DNA from: Bacillota bacterium
GTDB lineage: Bacteria; Bacillota; Clostridia; Lachnospirales; Lachnospiraceae
Reading direction: 5' to 3'
DNA: 64,000 nucleotides
NCBI GenBank assembly: GCA_023399055.1
Contig: JAEWQV010000031.1
Location: 1 to 64,000, forward strand
Shown: in pieces, positions 62,022 to 64,000 of the stretch
Layout of the letters: every line of letters starts with the position of its first letter
How positions within the stretch are numbered: position 1 is the stretch's first letter
The notes under the pieces: generated by a model
The model's database searches: none
What the model saw: the letters and a program-made list of their open reading frames with translations, nothing else
What the model was told of the DNA's origin: nothing
Position numbers and translations under genes: made by a program

Positions 62022-62402
62022 CTACTCTGTTACATGTTCCGTCAAAAAATTCTGCATCGCAGTAACCGACGTATTACTAATAACGTGTTCAATCAGGCAG
62101 GCATCCTCATCTGCAGTCTCTGCATCTACCTGCAACACTGTGGTTAAAAATTGATAAATCAAATGATGCTTTCGCGCAGTAAACTCTGCTATTTCACGTC
62201 CTGTTGGTGTTAAATATACTAGTTTGTACCTTTCATTCGTAATCAACCCTTTTTCAGAAAGTGTTGACATTGCGCTGTTGGTACTAGCCTTTGATACTCC
62301 GAGTCTCTCCGCTATATCGGATACTCTTGCACCCTCTCCCTGTTTACCAAGTTCATAAATAGCTTCGAGATAATTTTCCATCGTATAGGTAAGTTTGTTC
62401 AT
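62022..62402 (-). CDS. DtxR/MntR-type metal-dependent regulator
   Basis: 126 aa. The N-terminal winged helix is TYTMENYLEAIYELGKQGEGARVSDIAERLGVSKASTNSAMSTLSEKGLI (about residue 5-55), followed by a dimerisation part with ARKHHLIYQFLTTVLQVDAETADEDACLIEHVIS (about 75-110) bearing metal-ligand His and Glu/Asp residues. It lacks the SH3-like C-terminal domain, so it is the short MntR-like form and probably senses manganese or iron. It is a single gene with no transporter beside it. Confidence 0.92.
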   Translation of the reverse strand: MNKLTYTMENYLEAIYELGKQGEGARVSDIAERLGVSKASTNSAMSTLSEKGLITNERYKLVYLTPTGREIAEFTARKHHLIYQFLTTVLQVDAETADEDACLIEHVISNTSVTAMQNFLTEHVTE

Positions 62403-62521
62403 TCTTTCTGACTCCGCCTTTCGGATTTATTCAGTTCGGCTTGTATAATATTTTCCAATAAACTGAACCCATTATAATACAAAAAAATGCAAAAATAAAG
62501 TAGGAACTAGCTTCTATTCTA

Positions 62522-63448
62522 CTACTCCTTAAATAGGCTATCTATCACTTTATCGTAATCATATAAACGTTCTGCTTTTCTAATCTTCTTCCCATAGCTT
62601 GTTGTGTCAGTAAACATAGGCAGCATATAGAACCATATTTCCTTCATTTTAAACAGGACATTTCTGTCGCCATGCATTACTTTGATGTAATCCTGGTATA
62701 CCATGTCATGAAACTTAATTAACAAAGCTTTATCTACTATGTTTCCTTCTTGGATTTCCGAAAGAAGTCCCGGATTGGCAATAAGACCCCTGCCAATCAT
62801 CACAGTATCAATTGTAGGAAATGCCTGTGTGAACTCCTTATAGCTTTCTACCGACACAATGTCTCCGTTATATACAACTTTATTTTTACTTAACGAAACC
62901 GAATCTGAAAATATCTTCAGGTTCGGCTTATTATTATAAAAATCTTTCTGAATTCTTGGATGTATGATTAATTCACTTATAGGATATTTGTTAAAAATTT
63001 CAATCAATTCATAAAACTCTTCTGGATCATCCTTGCCAATTCTAGTTTTGACAGATATTTTTACTGTGGTTTCAACAAATATTTCTTCTAGAAATTGATC
63101 CAGCTGTTCCTGTTTTGCCAGAAAACCCGAGCCTTTATTCTTCGCTACCACGGTTCCTGAGGGACACCCCAAATTTAGATTAACCTCTTCATAGCCCAGA
63201 TGCTTTAGCTTATTCGCTGTATAAATAAAATCCTGAGCCTGATTGGTTAAAAGCTGTGGAACTAAACATAAACCTTTATTGTTTTCAGGTAGTACATCAT
63301 TAATTTCTTTTGACTTAAATTTATCACTCTGGTTAGCAATGATAAATGGGGAAAAATATTTGCTAACATCCTTACCGAAACATTCGTAAAATGCATTTCG
63401 ATAGATATATCCAGTGATGCCCTCCAAAGGTGCAAAATAAAACTTCAT
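62522..63448 (-). CDS. dus: tRNA-dihydrouridine synthase
   Basis: 308 aa, FMN-dependent. It reduces uridine to dihydrouridine in the tRNA D-loop. The pattern begins with FAPLEGITGYIYRNAFYECFG (residues 5-25), continues with VNLNLGCPSGTVVAKNKGSGFLAKQE (about 90-118, catalytic Cys in NLGCPS) and SVKTRIGKDDPEEF (about 150), ELIIHPRIQKDFYN (about 170), and VYNGDIVS with MIGRGLIANPGLL (about 195-225). Full length. Lies between a DtxR gene and a GIY-YIG gene. Confidence 0.95.
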   Translation of the reverse strand: MKFYFAPLEGITGYIYRNAFYECFGKDVSKYFSPFIIANQSDKFKSKEINDVLPENNKGLCLVPQLLTNQAQDFIYTANKLKHLGYEEVNLNLGCPSGTVVAKNKGSGFLAKQEQLDQFLEEIFVETTVKISVKTRIGKDDPEEFYELIEIFNKYPISELIIHPRIQKDFYNNKPNLKIFSDSVSLSKNKVVYNGDIVSVESYKEFTQAFPTIDTVMIGRGLIANPGLLSEIQEGNIVDKALLIKFHDMVYQDYIKVMHGDRNVLFKMKEIWFYMLPMFTDTTSYGKKIRKAERLYDYDKVIDSLFKE

Positions 63449-63466
63449 TGGTATTAACTCCTTATT

Positions 63467-63811
63467 CTATATGAACTTTTTTTCCGTAATATCTTCCGTA
63501 ACCATTTCCCTAAGAACCTTTAAGTCCTCTGTATAGTCCGTCTTTGACTCATCCGTATCATAATCTAATTCTGCTAAGATAGTTTGTTCGTAATTGGAAC
63601 TGCCGTTGATTTTCCATTCACTCTGTAATTCTCTGTCCTTAAACATACCGGAATCCAGTTTAAATATATTTCCATTCATGGTTCCTTTTAAATTCTGTGT
63701 AACGCCGACATAGGTTTTTCCTGTTACTCTATTTTTTATCTGATAAACACCCATAGATGTTTTACTACTCTTATAAGATTCTTTCAATTCTTTTTTACGG
63801 TCACTTTGCAT
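63467..63811 (-). CDS. GIY-YIG nuclease family protein
   Basis: About 114 aa. The GIY-YIG core MGVYQIKNRVTGKTYVGVTQNLKGTMNGNIFKL is at about residues 20-52; the catalytic pattern has GVY and YVG in place of GIY and YIG, a common variant. It resembles the small clostridial GIY-YIG proteins of unknown role rather than UvrC or a homing endonuclease. The start 63811 follows CAGGAGGTAA, five residues inside the longer frame. It precedes dus by 18 bp. Confidence 0.82.
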   Translation of the reverse strand: MQSDRKKELKESYKSSKTSMGVYQIKNRVTGKTYVGVTQNLKGTMNGNIFKLDSGMFKDRELQSEWKINGSSNYEQTILAELDYDTDESKTDYTEDLKVLREMVTEDITEKKFI

Positions 63812-63869
63812 AGTTACCTCCTGCAATATTTGAGCTTAGTTTCTAAATAGCTTCTCCTGCTGTTAATAA

Positions 63870-64000
63870 TTATTTTTCTTCTAGCTTTGTTACCTCACAA
63901 ACCGTTAACAGCAAATCAGATACTGTGAATCTGATATTAAAGCCTGCATAGGAAAACCCGTATTTTCGTTCTGGGTCATCATGATAGGAGGGGCGTGGAT
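63870..64000 (-). CDS. C-terminal end of an unidentified gene (cut by window edge)
   Basis: An open minus-strand frame of 42 residues plus TAA enters from the right edge; it ends NIRFTVSDLLLTVCEVTKLEEK. Composition looks like real protein and the other two frames are broken, but the family is not recognised. About 60 bp separate its stop from the GIY-YIG gene, so it may be its upstream operon partner. Confidence 0.5.
   Translation of the reverse strand, partial: PRPSYHDDPERKYGFSYAGFNIRFTVSDLLLTVCEVTKLEEK

Noticed and set aside
63467..63811. Homing endonuclease of a mobile intron
   Set aside because: The GIY-YIG protein is small, free-standing in the gene order, with no intron or interrupted host gene visible.

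Overview
The window is low-GC DNA from an anaerobic, endospore-forming Firmicute. The best fit by gene style is a Lachnospiraceae or Clostridium-like cellulolytic organism related to Lachnoclostridium (Clostridium) phytofermentans. This rests on Gram-positive T-box leaders, an Ech-type energy-conserving [NiFe] hydrogenase, a CotH spore-coat kinase, a PdaA-like cortex deacetylase, oxygen/NO-defence flavodiiron proteins and strong AGGAGG ribosome binding sites. The species assignment is inference. No phage, transposase, CRISPR array, rRNA or tRNA gene is visible.

Layout. 1-4.8 kb: NADH oxidase, a TetR repressor and a 14-TM drug exporter that carry the same operator in the same position, then a 20-residue Cys/Arg micropeptide gene under a 38-bp perfect palindrome. 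4.8-8.5 kb: agmatine-to-putrescine enzymes (AguB, AguA), a beta-propeller lactonase and a YjjG nucleotidase. 8.6-19.9 kb: one large minus-strand unit with a consensus promoter, echABCDEF followed by hypABFCDE, which encodes a membrane proton-pumping hydrogenase and its whole Ni-Fe(CN)2CO assembly kit. 20.1-21.8 kb: T-box-controlled serS. 22.0-28.2 kb: PpnP, a 191-bp foldback element, a chemoreceptor, and a four-gene set (DUF5685, J-domain protein, membrane protein, SGNH esterase). 28.4-33.5 kb: BMP-type nucleoside ABC transporter. 34.6-39.5 kb: Crp/Fnr regulator, flavodiiron protein, RIC repair protein, DUF1858 and DUF438/hemerythrin/PAS proteins, a nitrosative/oxidative defence island. 39.7-44.5 kb: CotH, GAF-GGDEF cyclase, GlnK-AmtB. 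44.8-47.2 kb: a divergent ribD-ribBA operon. 47.4-52.7 kb: small HhH protein, T-box leuS, ABC-F resistance ATPase with leader-peptide attenuator. 52.7-57.5 kb: GH3-type adenylating enzyme, ICMT-like membrane protein and a GGDEF/HD-GYP phosphodiesterase in one overlapping operon. 57.8-64 kb: PdaA-like deacetylase, a RecA/KaiC-like plus PPDK-like fusion with a beta-carbonic anhydrase, DtxR-type regulator, Dus, GIY-YIG protein, and the end of an unidentified gene.

The points most worth following are: (i) the ribD-ribBA operon, in which the RibD deaminase has lost all three zinc ligands, RibB has lost its catalytic acidic loop and histidine, RibA looks intact, and the ribBA frame is cut by a single in-frame TAG with conserved RibA sequence continuing directly after it; (ii) the heptad CC/Arg micropeptide under its palindrome; (iii) the GH3/ICMT/HD-GYP operon; (iv) the attenuator with an RLR-type leader peptide ahead of the ABC-F gene; and (v) two small repeat families, a 37-bp dispersed palindromic element (four copies) and the 191-bp foldback.
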